A stretch of 11,770 nucleotides of DNA from Zwartia sp. (GCA_030653405.1 JAURZO010000019.1:1-11770); one strand, 5' to 3'; counted from the first letter of the stretch, positions 1-6,902 are shown. The notes: generated by a model not told the origin, from the sequence alone. Translations and numbers: made by a program.

Positions 1-391
1 GAAAAAAACCAAGCGACTCACCTTCAGGCATGTCTAGGTCGGGGTCACGACTGCGCCAGATCCGGTAGGCTTCGGGCTGATGCTGCTCCATTTCGCTGTA
101 AATCAGACCTTGTAAAACGCCAAAGTGGCGTTCGCGTATGCCTGGCTCCACAATCAAAGGCAGGCCGATTGACTCCGCCACGATGCTCGCGGTGTGGTGC
201 GCGCGCTTGAGGTCGCTGCTATAGATGGCATTGAGCTTTTCACCCGTATCACTCAGGCGCTTCATATGTCGCGCCAGCGCTTGTGCTTGCTCAATACCGT
301 TCTCATTAAGCGGTATATCTTCCCAGCCTTGAACACGATTGACCGCATTCCAAGGAGTTTCGCCATGTCGGACCAGCCAAATTTCAGTCAT
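1..391 (-). CDS. Histidine phosphatase family protein (phosphoglycerate mutase-like), 3' end outside window
   Basis: The first 130 residues of a histidine phosphatase (phosphoglycerate mutase-like fold), reading leftward off the window edge. The N-terminus MTEIWLVRHGETPWN carries the RHG signature, with His9 the expected phospho-accepting nucleophile. The second arginine region is SSDLKRAHHTA (about 58-68), and RERHFGVLQG (about 86-95) is the acid/base segment typical of the cofactor-independent phosphatase branch (GpmB/CobC/PhoE-like). The second catalytic histidine would lie beyond the window. The start at 391 is chosen because the fold begins directly there; AAGG sits just upstream but close. 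It follows fpr on the same strand after 94 bp containing a terminator-like hairpin. Family members act on small phosphate esters, phosphoproteins or cobalamin intermediates, and the substrate cannot be told here. Family call firm, function open. Confidence 0.9.
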   Translation of the reverse strand, partial: MTEIWLVRHGETPWNAVNRVQGWEDIPLNENGIEQAQALARHMKRLSDTGEKLNAIYSSDLKRAHHTASIVAESIGLPLIVEPGIRERHFGVLQGLIYSEMEQHQPEAYRIWRSRDPDLDMPEGESLGFF

Positions 392-404
392 GCCTTGATT
401 CAAT

Positions 405-436
405 CCAAAAAGTAATCGACACAAAAATAGGTGTCG
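405..436 (-). terminator. Probable rho-independent terminator after fpr
   Basis: On the minus strand a 6-bp stem, CGACAC (436-431) with GTGTCG (422-417), has an 8-base loop and is followed by ATTACTTTTT. It lies 50 bp past the fpr stop and about 25 bp before the phosphatase start, so it should separate the two genes at least partly. The stem is short and the T-run starts five bases after it, so strength is uncertain. Confidence 0.45.
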
Positions 437-485
437 GGGTCAGGCAAGCCGCTTCTCATCGCAAATCGACGTTGCACAGCAGGCG

Positions 486-1259
486 TTATTGCTCAGCAAA
501 CGCGCGTTCGATCACAAAGTCACCCGGACGCGTCGTATTGCCTTCTTTAAAGCCACGTTGCTCCAGCATGCCCTTTAGATCACGCAGCATGTCAGGGCTG
601 CCGCAAATCATGATCCGGTCTTGCTCGCGGTCCAGATTTGGGACACCCAGATCAGCGAAAAGCTTGCCGTTTTCAATGAGGGTTGTGATCCGACCCATGT
701 GTTCATAGGCCTCGCGCGTCACCGTTGGGTAGTAGCGCAACTGATTGCTGACGATTTCACCCAGAAACTCGTGCTGGGGGAGCGTTTGTGTCAAATAGTC
801 GTGATATGCGAGTTCGGCGACCTCGCGCACACCGTGCACCAAGATCACTTCTTGGAACTTCTCATAGGTCTCCGGGTCGCGGATGACACTCAGAAAAGGC
901 GCAAGTCCAGTGCCTGAGGCAAACATGTACAGGCGTTTTCCCGGCAACAGATAATCGATCAACAAGGTGCCAGTCGGTTTACGACCTACAACGATGGAGT
1001 CGCCTACCTTGATGTGTTGCAAGCGCGAGGTCAGCGGTCCGTCTTCGACCTTGATGCTCAGGAATTCGAGGTGCTCTTCGTAGTTGGCACTGGCGATACT
1101 ATAGGCGCGTAAAAGCGGTTTGTCGTTCACACGCAAACCAATCATTGTGAAGTGACCATTGCTAAATCGCAGTGATGGGTCGCGAGTGGTCGTGAAACTG
1201 AAGAGACGGTCTGTCCAATGGTGCACGCTAAGCACTGTTTCTTCGTTGAAGGCACTCAT
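486..1259 (-). CDS. fpr: Ferredoxin/flavodoxin-NADP(+) reductase
   Basis: A 257-residue FAD-dependent oxidoreductase moving electrons between NADPH and ferredoxin or flavodoxin in the cytoplasm. Such enzymes feed Fe-S assembly, radical enzymes and oxidative-stress defence. The flavin-binding RAYSIAS motif is at about 51-57, the phosphate/isoalloxazine region KVEDGPLTSRL at 70-80, the NADP-binding turn ASGTGLAPFLSV at 114-125, and the nicotinamide-side CGSPDML at 219-225. The C-terminus FVIERAFAEQ resembles the bacterial subclass with an extended tail beyond the aromatic residue. Length matches proteobacterial Fpr (about 250-260). The reading frame stays open upstream to 1499, but the family N-terminus starts at MSAFNEETVLSVHHWTDRLF, so the start is 1259; no strong Shine-Dalgarno is seen. 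It is divergent from the liv operon, with no evident functional link. Confidence 0.93.
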   Translation of the reverse strand: MSAFNEETVLSVHHWTDRLFSFTTTRDPSLRFSNGHFTMIGLRVNDKPLLRAYSIASANYEEHLEFLSIKVEDGPLTSRLQHIKVGDSIVVGRKPTGTLLIDYLLPGKRLYMFASGTGLAPFLSVIRDPETYEKFQEVILVHGVREVAELAYHDYLTQTLPQHEFLGEIVSNQLRYYPTVTREAYEHMGRITTLIENGKLFADLGVPNLDREQDRIMICGSPDMLRDLKGMLEQRGFKEGNTTRPGDFVIERAFAEQ

Positions 1260-1534
1260 GGGGATGTTCTTTGTGATGGCTAAATCAAACCAAAACGGCT
1301 GGATCAATCCAAAACTATAACAAATGCATAAGACTGCCTGCGTATCGCCCCTGAGCCTGACCAGGTGCCGCGCCCCAGGGAAGTCGCAGCGCTGACCCCT
1401 ACGCTTACCCCTAAAATATTCCGTCTGAGATATTTCATCTCGTGGAAATTGATTAAAGTTTTGCTCGCTGGCGGCTATAGTGAACGTTCGCCGCAACATT
1501 GAGTGCGATTTGAAAAGCTGTTGGAGGAAAGATT
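1260..1534. promoter_or_regulatory. Divergent intergenic region between fpr and the liv operon
   Basis: A 275-bp non-coding stretch that should hold promoters for both directions. Candidate -10 boxes are TATAGT at 1476-1481 (plus strand, toward the binding protein; best-placed -35 TTAAAG at 1453-1458, poor) and TATAGT on the minus strand at 1319-1314 (toward fpr; no convincing -35). Two short dyads could be operators: TGGAT-CA-ATCCA at 1300-1311 and GAGAT-ATTTC-ATCTC at 1427-1441. A clear Shine-Dalgarno GGAGGA (1523-1528) serves the ATG at 1535. No regulator gene is present in the window. Confidence 0.4.
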
Positions 1535-2749
1535 ATGAGTGTGCAGACCCTGTCTCAGTGGGCACGTTTGGTATTGAAAACATCCGTGATGTTGGGTATT
1601 TCTTCTGTTGCCTTGGCGCAGGGCACCATCAAAATCGGCGAAATCAATAGCTACAAGGCACAACCCGCCTTTTTGGAGCCCTACAAAAAGGGTATGGAGC
1701 TCGCAGTCGAGCAAATCAACGCAGCCGGCGGCTTGAACGGAAAGAAAATACAGCTCATCACACGTGATGACAACGCCAATCCTGGTGATGCCGTCCGTGT
1801 CGCCGAAGAGCTGATTTCGCGTGACATGGTTGACGTGCTGACGGGCTCATTTTTATCGCACATTGGCCTGGCCCTCACGGACTTTGCCAAGCAAAAGAAA
1901 GTGTTCTTCTTGGCAAGCGAACCTTTGACAGACAAAATTGTGTGGCAAAACGGCAATCGCTATACCTATCGTCTGCGCACTTCGACCTATATGCAGGTCG
2001 CGATGCTCGTGCCCGAAGCGGCGGCGATGAACAAAAAGCGCTGGGCAATTGTGTACCCCAATTACGAGTACGGACAATCTGCCGCCGCAACCTTCAAAAC
2101 GCTACTCAAGGCTGCGCAGCCCGATGTGGAGTTCGTTGCCGAACAAGCACCGCCCTTGGGTAAGCTCGATGCAGGTAGCGTCGTGCAGGCGTTGTCCGAT
2201 GCCAAGCCCGATGCGATTTTTAATGTTTTATTTGCAGCAGACCTCGCAAAATTTGTCCGTGAAGGCAATACACGCGGGCTTTTTAAGGGACGTGAGGTGG
2301 TGAGTTTGCTTACTGGAGAGCCTGAGTATCTCGATCCGCTCAAAGATGAGACGCCGAACGGGTGGCTTGTCACAGGCTATCCTTGGTATGGCATCAATAC
2401 CCCTGAGCATGATGCTTTCCTCAAGGCTTACCAGGCGCGTTTTAAGGACTACCCGCGCTTAGGTTCCATCGTCGGCTACAGTGCAATCATGTCAATCGCT
2501 GAGGGCATCAAAAAGGCGAAGAGCACCGAGACTGAGGCACTCATTGCCGCCTTTAGCGGCTTGCAGCTCATGACCCCGTTTGGTCCCATCACCTACCGCC
2601 CCGAAGACAATCAGTCGACCATGGGCAGCTTTGTCGGACGGACTAAAAATGAAGGTGGGCGCGGTGTGATGGTGGATTTTCGCTACCTTGACGGGGCCAA
2701 GTTCCTACCGACTGCCGAAGAAGTTAAAAAGCTACGACCGGCTAACTAA
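1535..2749 (+). CDS. Liv-type ABC transporter periplasmic substrate-binding protein
   Basis: A 404-residue periplasmic receptor of the hydrophobic/branched-chain amino acid (HAAT, LivK-like) family, which captures the ligand and delivers it to the LivHM permease encoded next. Residues 1-28 form a Sec signal peptide: basic start, hydrophobic stretch, then VALA before Gln29, a good signal peptidase I site. The mature part opens with IKIGEINSYKAQP and continues with GMELAVEQINAAGGLNGKKI (about 54-73) and the NPGDAVRVAEELI segment, hallmarks of type I periplasmic binding proteins of the Peripla_BP_6 kind. Translation is well supported by GGAGGA 7 bases before the ATG. It is the first gene of the operon. 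The family also transports amides, urea, aromatic acids and other small organics, so the ligand cannot be assigned. Confidence 0.93.
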   Translation: MSVQTLSQWARLVLKTSVMLGISSVALAQGTIKIGEINSYKAQPAFLEPYKKGMELAVEQINAAGGLNGKKIQLITRDDNANPGDAVRVAEELISRDMVDVLTGSFLSHIGLALTDFAKQKKVFFLASEPLTDKIVWQNGNRYTYRLRTSTYMQVAMLVPEAAAMNKKRWAIVYPNYEYGQSAAATFKTLLKAAQPDVEFVAEQAPPLGKLDAGSVVQALSDAKPDAIFNVLFAADLAKFVREGNTRGLFKGREVVSLLTGEPEYLDPLKDETPNGWLVTGYPWYGINTPEHDAFLKAYQARFKDYPRLGSIVGYSAIMSIAEGIKKAKSTETEALIAAFSGLQLMTPFGPITYRPEDNQSTMGSFVGRTKNEGGRGVMVDFRYLDGAKFLPTAEEVKKLRPAN

Positions 2750-2766
2750 ATACTCAGCCCCCAGGT

Positions 2767-4650
2767 ATGGATCTATCGAGCTTCATTGTTCAGTTATTAA
2801 ACGGCCTGGCTGGCGCGTCATCGCTCTTTCTCGTGGCGGCCGGGCTGTCCTTGATTTTCGGTGTGACACGGATCGTCAATTTTGCCCATGGATCTTTTTT
2901 TATGGTGGGCATTTATGTGGCGTACAGTCTGGTCACTCAGTTTTCATCCGTCATCGGATTCTGGCCTGCCATCTTGGCATCGGCGCTGAGCGTCGGGGTG
3001 CTCGGCGCATTGGTCGAGATGACCCTGATGCGTCGGATTTATCGTGCGCCAGAGTTGTTCCAGTTGCTGGCGACCTTTGCTCTCGTGTTAGTGATCAAAG
3101 ACGCCGTACTGTGGCTTTGGGGCCCTGAAGAATTGCTCGGGCCGCGCGCACCGGGCTTTACCTCTGCGGTAGAAATTCTTGGACGCAGTTTCCCCACCTA
3201 CGATTTATTGCTGATTGTTGTCGGGCCTGTGCTGCTAGGTTTGTTATGGCTGTTATTAACCCATACGCGTTGGGGCGTTTATGTGCGCGCCGCCACACAG
3301 GACAGGGAAATGGTGTCGGCCCTGGGCGTCAATCAGGCGTGGCTCTTTACAGGGGTGTTTGCGCTAGGCGCCTTCCTGGCTGGACTCGGGGGCGCTCTGC
3401 AGTTGCCCCGTGAGCCGGCCAGCCTGGAGATGGATCTGAACATCATTGGCGCGGCATTCGTCGTGGTAGTGGTGGGGGGCATGGGTTCGATTCCCGGAGC
3501 CTTTGTGGCGGCCCTGCTGATTGCCGAGATCAAGGCGATCTGCATCTGGCTGGGTGTAGTCAATCTCTTTGGTGTGGAAGTTTCATTTTCAAAACTCACT
3601 CTTGTCGTTGAGTTTTTAGTGATGGCCACGGTGCTGATGCTCAGGCCCTGGGGCTTGTTGGGCAGACCGCAGCCGCCCGCCCGTCATACAACGTCACATG
3701 CCGAGGCCCCCTTGCGTGCGGCTGGTGCTTGGGGCAAAAGATTTTGGTGGGTCGTGCTCGCATTGTTGCTGGCACTCCCTATCCTCACGGCTTCCTCCCC
3801 GTATGTGACTATCCTGAGTATTGATCTGTTGGTGGCAGCACTGTTTGCCGCGAGTTTGCATTTCATCATGGGCCCCGCAGGGATGCATTCTTTTGGTCAT
3901 GCCGCCTATTTCGGCTTGGGGGCCTATGGGGCGGCCTTGTTACTCAAGTTTGTGGGCGTACCCATGGAGTGGGCCTTGCTGCTTGCACCACTTGCTGCAG
4001 CCGTAGGGGCCGCATTATTTGGCTGGTTTAGTGTGCGTTTATCTGGTGTGTATCTGGCGATGTTGACGCTTGCCTTTGCACAAATCACTTGGGCGATTGT
4101 TTTTCAATGGGATGGTTTTACAGGTGGCAGCAACGGACTCACAGGTGTGTGGCCAGCGGCCTGGCTAACCGACAAGAAACATTATTACTGGCTCACTCTG
4201 GTGCTGGTCGTGGCTTCGGTCTGGCTGTTGCGCCGAATGCTGCACGCGCCTTTTGGTTATGCGATGCGCGCGGCGCGTGATTCCGGTTTGCGCGCGGATG
4301 CGATCGGGATCAATACTAAGCGCCTGCAGTGGGTCGCTTTTATAATCGCGGGCAGTTTTGCAGGCTTGGCGGGTGCACTCTTCGCCTTTTCAAAGGGCAG
4401 TATTTCTCCTGAGGTGTTGCATGTCAGCAAGTCTGTCGACGGTTTGGTGATGGTGTTGCTGGGCGGGATACAAACGTTGAACGGACCGCTGGTGGGGGCC
4501 TTGAGCTTTACTTGGCTGCATGACACGGTGGCGCGCAACACGGAGTATTGGCGCGCCATGCTGGGTGGCATCATTTTGTTGTTGGTATTGCTCTTTCCCG
4601 AGGGCATCGCTGGCGCTGCACGCCGACTCTTTTCCAGAGGTACGCGATGA
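2767..4650 (+). CDS. Fused LivH-LivM branched-chain amino acid-type ABC permease
   Basis: A single 627-residue inner-membrane protein containing both permease halves normally encoded by livH and livM. Residues 1-298 match LivH: GLSLIFGVTRIVNFAHGSF near 26-44, VVVGGMGSIPGAF near 234-246, ending at LRPWGLLGR. A hydrophilic, Pro/Ala/His-rich linker (about 299-325) follows. Residues 326-627 match LivM, with SFGHAAYFGLGAYGA (375-389), SGVYLAMLTLAFAQI (426-440), GGSNGLTG (453-460) and a PEGIAG end. Each half has a cytoplasmic loop of the kind that contacts the ATPases: RAATQDREMVSALGVN (174-189) and RAARDSGLRADAIGIN (501-516). There is no stop or frame change at the junction, so it is a true fusion. 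It starts 17 bp after the binding protein with little Shine-Dalgarno, suggesting translational coupling, and its stop overlaps livG by ATGA. Confidence 0.92.
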   Translation: MDLSSFIVQLLNGLAGASSLFLVAAGLSLIFGVTRIVNFAHGSFFMVGIYVAYSLVTQFSSVIGFWPAILASALSVGVLGALVEMTLMRRIYRAPELFQLLATFALVLVIKDAVLWLWGPEELLGPRAPGFTSAVEILGRSFPTYDLLLIVVGPVLLGLLWLLLTHTRWGVYVRAATQDREMVSALGVNQAWLFTGVFALGAFLAGLGGALQLPREPASLEMDLNIIGAAFVVVVVGGMGSIPGAFVAALLIAEIKAICIWLGVVNLFGVEVSFSKLTLVVEFLVMATVLMLRPWGLLGRPQPPARHTTSHAEAPLRAAGAWGKRFWWVVLALLLALPILTASSPYVTILSIDLLVAALFAASLHFIMGPAGMHSFGHAAYFGLGAYGAALLLKFVGVPMEWALLLAPLAAAVGAALFGWFSVRLSGVYLAMLTLAFAQITWAIVFQWDGFTGGSNGLTGVWPAAWLTDKKHYYWLTLVLVVASVWLLRRMLHAPFGYAMRAARDSGLRADAIGINTKRLQWVAFIIAGSFAGLAGALFAFSKGSISPEVLHVSKSVDGLVMVLLGGIQTLNGPLVGALSFTWLHDTVARNTEYWRAMLGGIILLLVLLFPEGIAGAARRLFSRGTR

Positions 4651-5459
4651 GCTTGCTGGTGGTGAACAATCTTGGAAAATCCTTTGGGGGCGTGACGGCG
4701 GTTGATGACGTCAGCTTTTCAATTCGAGCGGGTGAATTGCTGGCGTTGATTGGACCCAATGGCGCCGGTAAAACAACCACCTTCAACATGATCAACGGTC
4801 AATTAAAAGCTGATCGTGGTTCTGTGCAGTTATCTGGTCAAGAATTATTAGGACGTGCTCCGCGCGAGATCTGGCGTCAGGGTGTCGGACGTACGTTCCA
4901 AATCGCAGAGACTTTTGCTTCGCTGACTGCTCTGGAAAATGTCCAGATGGCACTCCTCTCGCACCAGCGTCGCGTGTTTTCCTTCCTTCAGCCCGCCCGA
5001 CAGTTTGAGCGAGCGCGTGCGCGTGATTTGCTGGAGCAGGTCGGGATGGCGGATCAAGCAGAGCGCGCCTGCAACGAGCTGGCCTATGGGGACGTCAAAA
5101 GGGTGGAGTTGGCGATGGCGTTGGCGAATTCGCCCAAGTTGCTGCTGATGGATGAGCCGACCGCTGGCATGGCGCATCAGGAGCGACATGCCCTGATGGC
5201 GCTCACAAAACGCTTGGTGGTAGAACAAAATATCGCAGTGCTTTTTACCGAACACAGCATGGATGTCGTGTTTGCGTTCGCGGATCGCGTGATTGTGTTG
5301 GCCCGGGGTCGCTTGATCTCGCAGGGCGCACCGCACGTGGTGCGCCAAGATCCAAAAGTCCAAGAGGTCTATTTTGGGACTGGGTCTACGTTTGCAGCAG
5401 TGGCATCAGAGGGCTCGAATAGAGCCAGTAAAGTAGAGGAGGCGAGTCGTTATGTCTAA
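4647..5459 (+). CDS. livG: Liv-type ABC transporter ATP-binding protein LivG
   Basis: A 270-residue cytoplasmic ATPase, one of the two energising subunits of the importer. Walker A is GPNGAGKT (36-43), the Q-loop region is GRTFQIAETFASLTALENV (81-99), Walker B is LLLMDE (165-170) followed by PTAGM, and the switch histidine is in TEHSMD (His203). The signature motif reads LAYGDVKR (145-152) in place of LSGGQ; Liv-family LivG proteins commonly have LAYG, so this is not a defect. Open reading continues upstream inside livHM, but LivG proteins begin at SLLVVNNLGKSFGGV, and the ATG at 4647 is preceded by AGAGG (4636-4640) and overlaps the permease stop as ATGA. The tail after about residue 245 is Ala/Ser-rich and variable, and its last codons overlap a mini-ORF leading into livF. 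Confidence 0.93.
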   Translation: MSLLVVNNLGKSFGGVTAVDDVSFSIRAGELLALIGPNGAGKTTTFNMINGQLKADRGSVQLSGQELLGRAPREIWRQGVGRTFQIAETFASLTALENVQMALLSHQRRVFSFLQPARQFERARARDLLEQVGMADQAERACNELAYGDVKRVELAMALANSPKLLLMDEPTAGMAHQERHALMALTKRLVVEQNIAVLFTEHSMDVVFAFADRVIVLARGRLISQGAPHVVRQDPKVQEVYFGTGSTFAAVASEGSNRASKVEEASRYV

Positions 5460-5493
5460 ACAGACAATGCCTGTCATGGAGACTCCGTCGTGA
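5435..5493 (+). CDS. Possible 13-residue coupling mini-ORF between livG and livF
   Basis: AGAGGAGG (5435-5442) lies 9 bases before an ATG at 5452 that is out of frame with livG and livF. It opens a 13-codon frame, MSKQTMPVMETPS, ending in TGA at 5491-5493. This frame overlaps the livG stop on the left and shares GTGA with the livF start at 5490 on the right. It has the best ribosome binding site in the liv operon, yet it leads a peptide too short to be a normal gene. It may couple livG and livF translation by terminate-and-reinitiate. Alternatively it is the old livF start cut off by a one-base slip. Coding start to stop is 5452-5493. Expression is unproven. Confidence 0.35.
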
Positions 5494-6248
5494 CGAATGG
5501 CGACCATCGCGCTCTAAACATCCAGCCCCCGTTGCTCGTCGCACAGGGCTTGAACGCCTGGTATGGCGCGGCTCAAATTTTGTTTGATGTGAACATAGAG
5601 GTCAGGCGCGGCGAGGTGGTGGCCTTGATGGGGCGTAATGGCGCCGGCAAATCAACCACCATCAAAACCCTGATGGGTCTTTTGGATAAGCGCACGGGTC
5701 ATGTCAACTTCATGGGTCGAGAGATCTCCCGACAGACACCTTATCGGATCGCCTCTCTGGGGCTCGGGTTCGTCCCAGAAGATCGGCGCATCTTTACGGA
5801 TCTGACCGTGCTTGAAAATTTAGAGGTCGGTCGTCAGTCCGCCCGTAAATGGCCAGATGGCTCGCCAGCGCCGCTCTGGAGCGTGGAGCGTGTATTTGAA
5901 CTATTCCCTAATCTGGCTGGCATGGCGCAGCGTCTGGGTGGACAAATGAGCGGAGGTGAGCAGCAAATGCTCACGGTGGCTCGTACCTTGATGGGGAATC
6001 CCTATCTCGTGATGCTCGATGAGCCGTCAGAGGGGGTTGCTCCAATTGTCGTTGAGCAAATGGTGCAGATGATTCTCGCGCTCAAGCGTGAGGGCGTCAG
6101 CATCCTTTTGTCTGAGCAAAATTTGCATTTTGCGCGCCTCGTCTGCGATCGTGTTTATGTGCTTGAAAAAGGGCAGATCCGTTTTGTCGGCTCGATGAGC
6201 GAGCTTGATCAACAGAGCCAAGAGACCAAAGACTTTTTGACGATCTAA
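5490..6248 (+). CDS. livF: Liv-type ABC transporter ATP-binding protein LivF
   Basis: A 252-residue second ATPase of the importer, pairing with LivG beneath the fused permease. Walker A is GRNGAGKS (48-55), the Q-loop region includes GLGFVPEDRRIFTDLTVLENL (91-111), the signature is MSGGEQQ (153-159), and Walker B is VMLDEPSEG (174-182). At the switch position the sequence is SEQN (208-211), with glutamine in place of histidine; VEQN-like sequences are normal in LivF. The start is set by the shared stop: this frame has a TAA at 5457-5459 (the livG stop), so the first usable codon is GTG 5490, served by GGAG at 5478-5481. This gives about 14 residues before the usual LivF opening LLVAQGLNAWYG. 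It is the last gene of the operon. Confidence 0.93.
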   Translation: MTNGDHRALNIQPPLLVAQGLNAWYGAAQILFDVNIEVRRGEVVALMGRNGAGKSTTIKTLMGLLDKRTGHVNFMGREISRQTPYRIASLGLGFVPEDRRIFTDLTVLENLEVGRQSARKWPDGSPAPLWSVERVFELFPNLAGMAQRLGGQMSGGEQQMLTVARTLMGNPYLVMLDEPSEGVAPIVVEQMVQMILALKREGVSILLSEQNLHFARLVCDRVYVLEKGQIRFVGSMSELDQQSQETKDFLTI

Positions 6249-6252
6249 GACA

Positions 6253-6275
6253 GAAAGGGCAACTATTTTCCTTTC
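6253..6275 (+). other. Inverted repeat just after livF
   Basis: GAAAGG (6253-6258) and CCTTTC (6270-6275) form a perfect 6-bp dyad with an 11-base loop, starting 5 bases past the livF stop. There is no T-run after it, so it is not a standard intrinsic terminator. It could act as a 3'-end stabilising hairpin of the liv mRNA or be chance. Confidence 0.3.
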
Positions 6276-6299
6276 ACTGACCGTTCGTTTGTTCAACAC

Positions 6300-6328
6300 T
6301 TGCATTTGTGAGGAACATTGCTCACAAT
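6300..6328 (+). promoter_or_regulatory. Candidate greA promoter overlapped by a 7-bp dyad
   Basis: TTGCAT (6300-6305) and CACAAT (6323-6328), 17 bp apart, make a moderate sigma-70-like promoter placing the start near 6335. The spacer holds a perfect inverted repeat, TTGTGAG (6306-6312) and CTCACAA (6321-6327) with 8 bases between. Its half-site TGTGA/TCACA resembles a CRP/FNR-type half-site, but spacing is 10 and not 6, so CRP binding is not claimed. A dyad in a promoter spacer is well placed for a repressor. Confidence 0.4.
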
Positions 6329-6343
6329 AGAGACTTGATTATC

Positions 6344-6380
6344 ACCCCGGTTTCGCATCGATCCGGGGTTTTGCTTTTTG
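6344..6380 (+). terminator. Intrinsic terminator or leader attenuator just upstream of greA
   Basis: ACCCCGG (6344-6350) pairs perfectly with CCGGGGT (6363-6369), with a 12-base loop, and is followed by TTTGCTTTTTG. This is a good rho-independent terminator. It lies 96 bp past livF and 12-23 bp before the greA ATG. It may end the liv transcript, but if greA is transcribed from the candidate promoter at 6300-6328, the hairpin lies inside its leader and would attenuate it. Confidence 0.7.
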
Positions 6381-6391
6381 GGAAAAATACC

Positions 6392-6868
6392 ATGGCCACT
6401 ATTCCTCTGACCGTGCGTGGGGCCGAGCGCTTGCAAGCTGAGTTGCACCGCCTCAAACACGTTGAACGTCCTTCTGTGATCAATGCGATCGCCGAAGCGC
6501 GTGCGCAAGGCGATCTTTCGGAAAATGCCGAGTACGATGCCGCGCGCGAACGTCAAGGTTTTATCGAGGGACGCATCAGCGAGCTTGATGGCACCCTGTC
6601 TAACGCACAGTTGATCGATCCCAGTACGATCGACGCAGATGGTCGCGTCGTGTTTGGCGCGACCGTTGAGATCGAAGATCTCGAGTCAGGCGACAAGGTG
6701 ACCTATCAAATCGTCGGTGATGTCGAGGCGGATATCCGCGCGAACTTGATCTCGGTCTCGAGCCCCGTTGCGCGTGCCCTGATCGGCAAATACGAAGGAG
6801 ATGTCGTACAGGTTCAGGCACCGTCCGGCATTCGCGAGTTTGAAATCGTGAGCATTAAGTACCTATAA
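6392..6868 (+). CDS. greA: Transcription elongation factor GreA
   Basis: A 158-residue cytoplasmic factor, the same length as Escherichia coli GreA, that enters the RNA polymerase secondary channel and stimulates cleavage of backtracked transcripts. Residues 1-75 form the antiparallel coiled coil; the tip segment GDLSENAEYDAARERQ (40-55) carries Asp41 and Glu44, the two acidic residues that position the catalytic metal. The FKBP-like C-terminal domain follows, with VFGATVEIED (87-96), SPVARALIGKYEGDVV (124-139) and the end EFEIVSIKYL. The frame is open upstream to a GTG at 6308, but that part is non-conserved and includes the terminator hairpin, so ATG 6392 is the start; its Shine-Dalgarno is weak. 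It lies after the liv operon and converges with yhbY. In related genomes greA commonly follows carB, which is not seen here. Confidence 0.97.
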   Translation: MATIPLTVRGAERLQAELHRLKHVERPSVINAIAEARAQGDLSENAEYDAARERQGFIEGRISELDGTLSNAQLIDPSTIDADGRVVFGATVEIEDLESGDKVTYQIVGDVEADIRANLISVSSPVARALIGKYEGDVVQVQAPSGIREFEIVSIKYL

Positions 6869-6902
6869 CGGACATTCGCCGTTCTTTTCTACGATTCTTT
6901 AT

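Noticed and set aside
145..152. These are LivG residue numbers: LAYGDVKR in place of the LSGGQ signature, considered as a sign of a non-functional ATPase
   Set aside because: LAYG-type signatures are usual in Liv-family LivG proteins, and Walker A, Walker B and the switch histidine are intact. The LivF SEQN switch is likewise normal for that family.
1260..1499. N-terminal extension of Fpr to 1499
   Set aside because: The extra 80 residues are non-conserved, and the protein from 1259 already has full family length and N-terminus.
4848..5363. A 171-codon minus-strand open frame inside livG, with similar ones inside ftsH (9281-9733) and folP (10612-11193)
   Set aside because: All lie fully antisense to strongly conserved genes, have no recognisable domain and no ribosome site, and are explained by codon bias of the true frames.
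6306..6327. CRP/FNR binding site before greA
   Set aside because: Half-sites TGTGA and TCACA are present but separated by 10 bases, not the 6 of the consensus CRP site. Kept only as an unassigned dyad.
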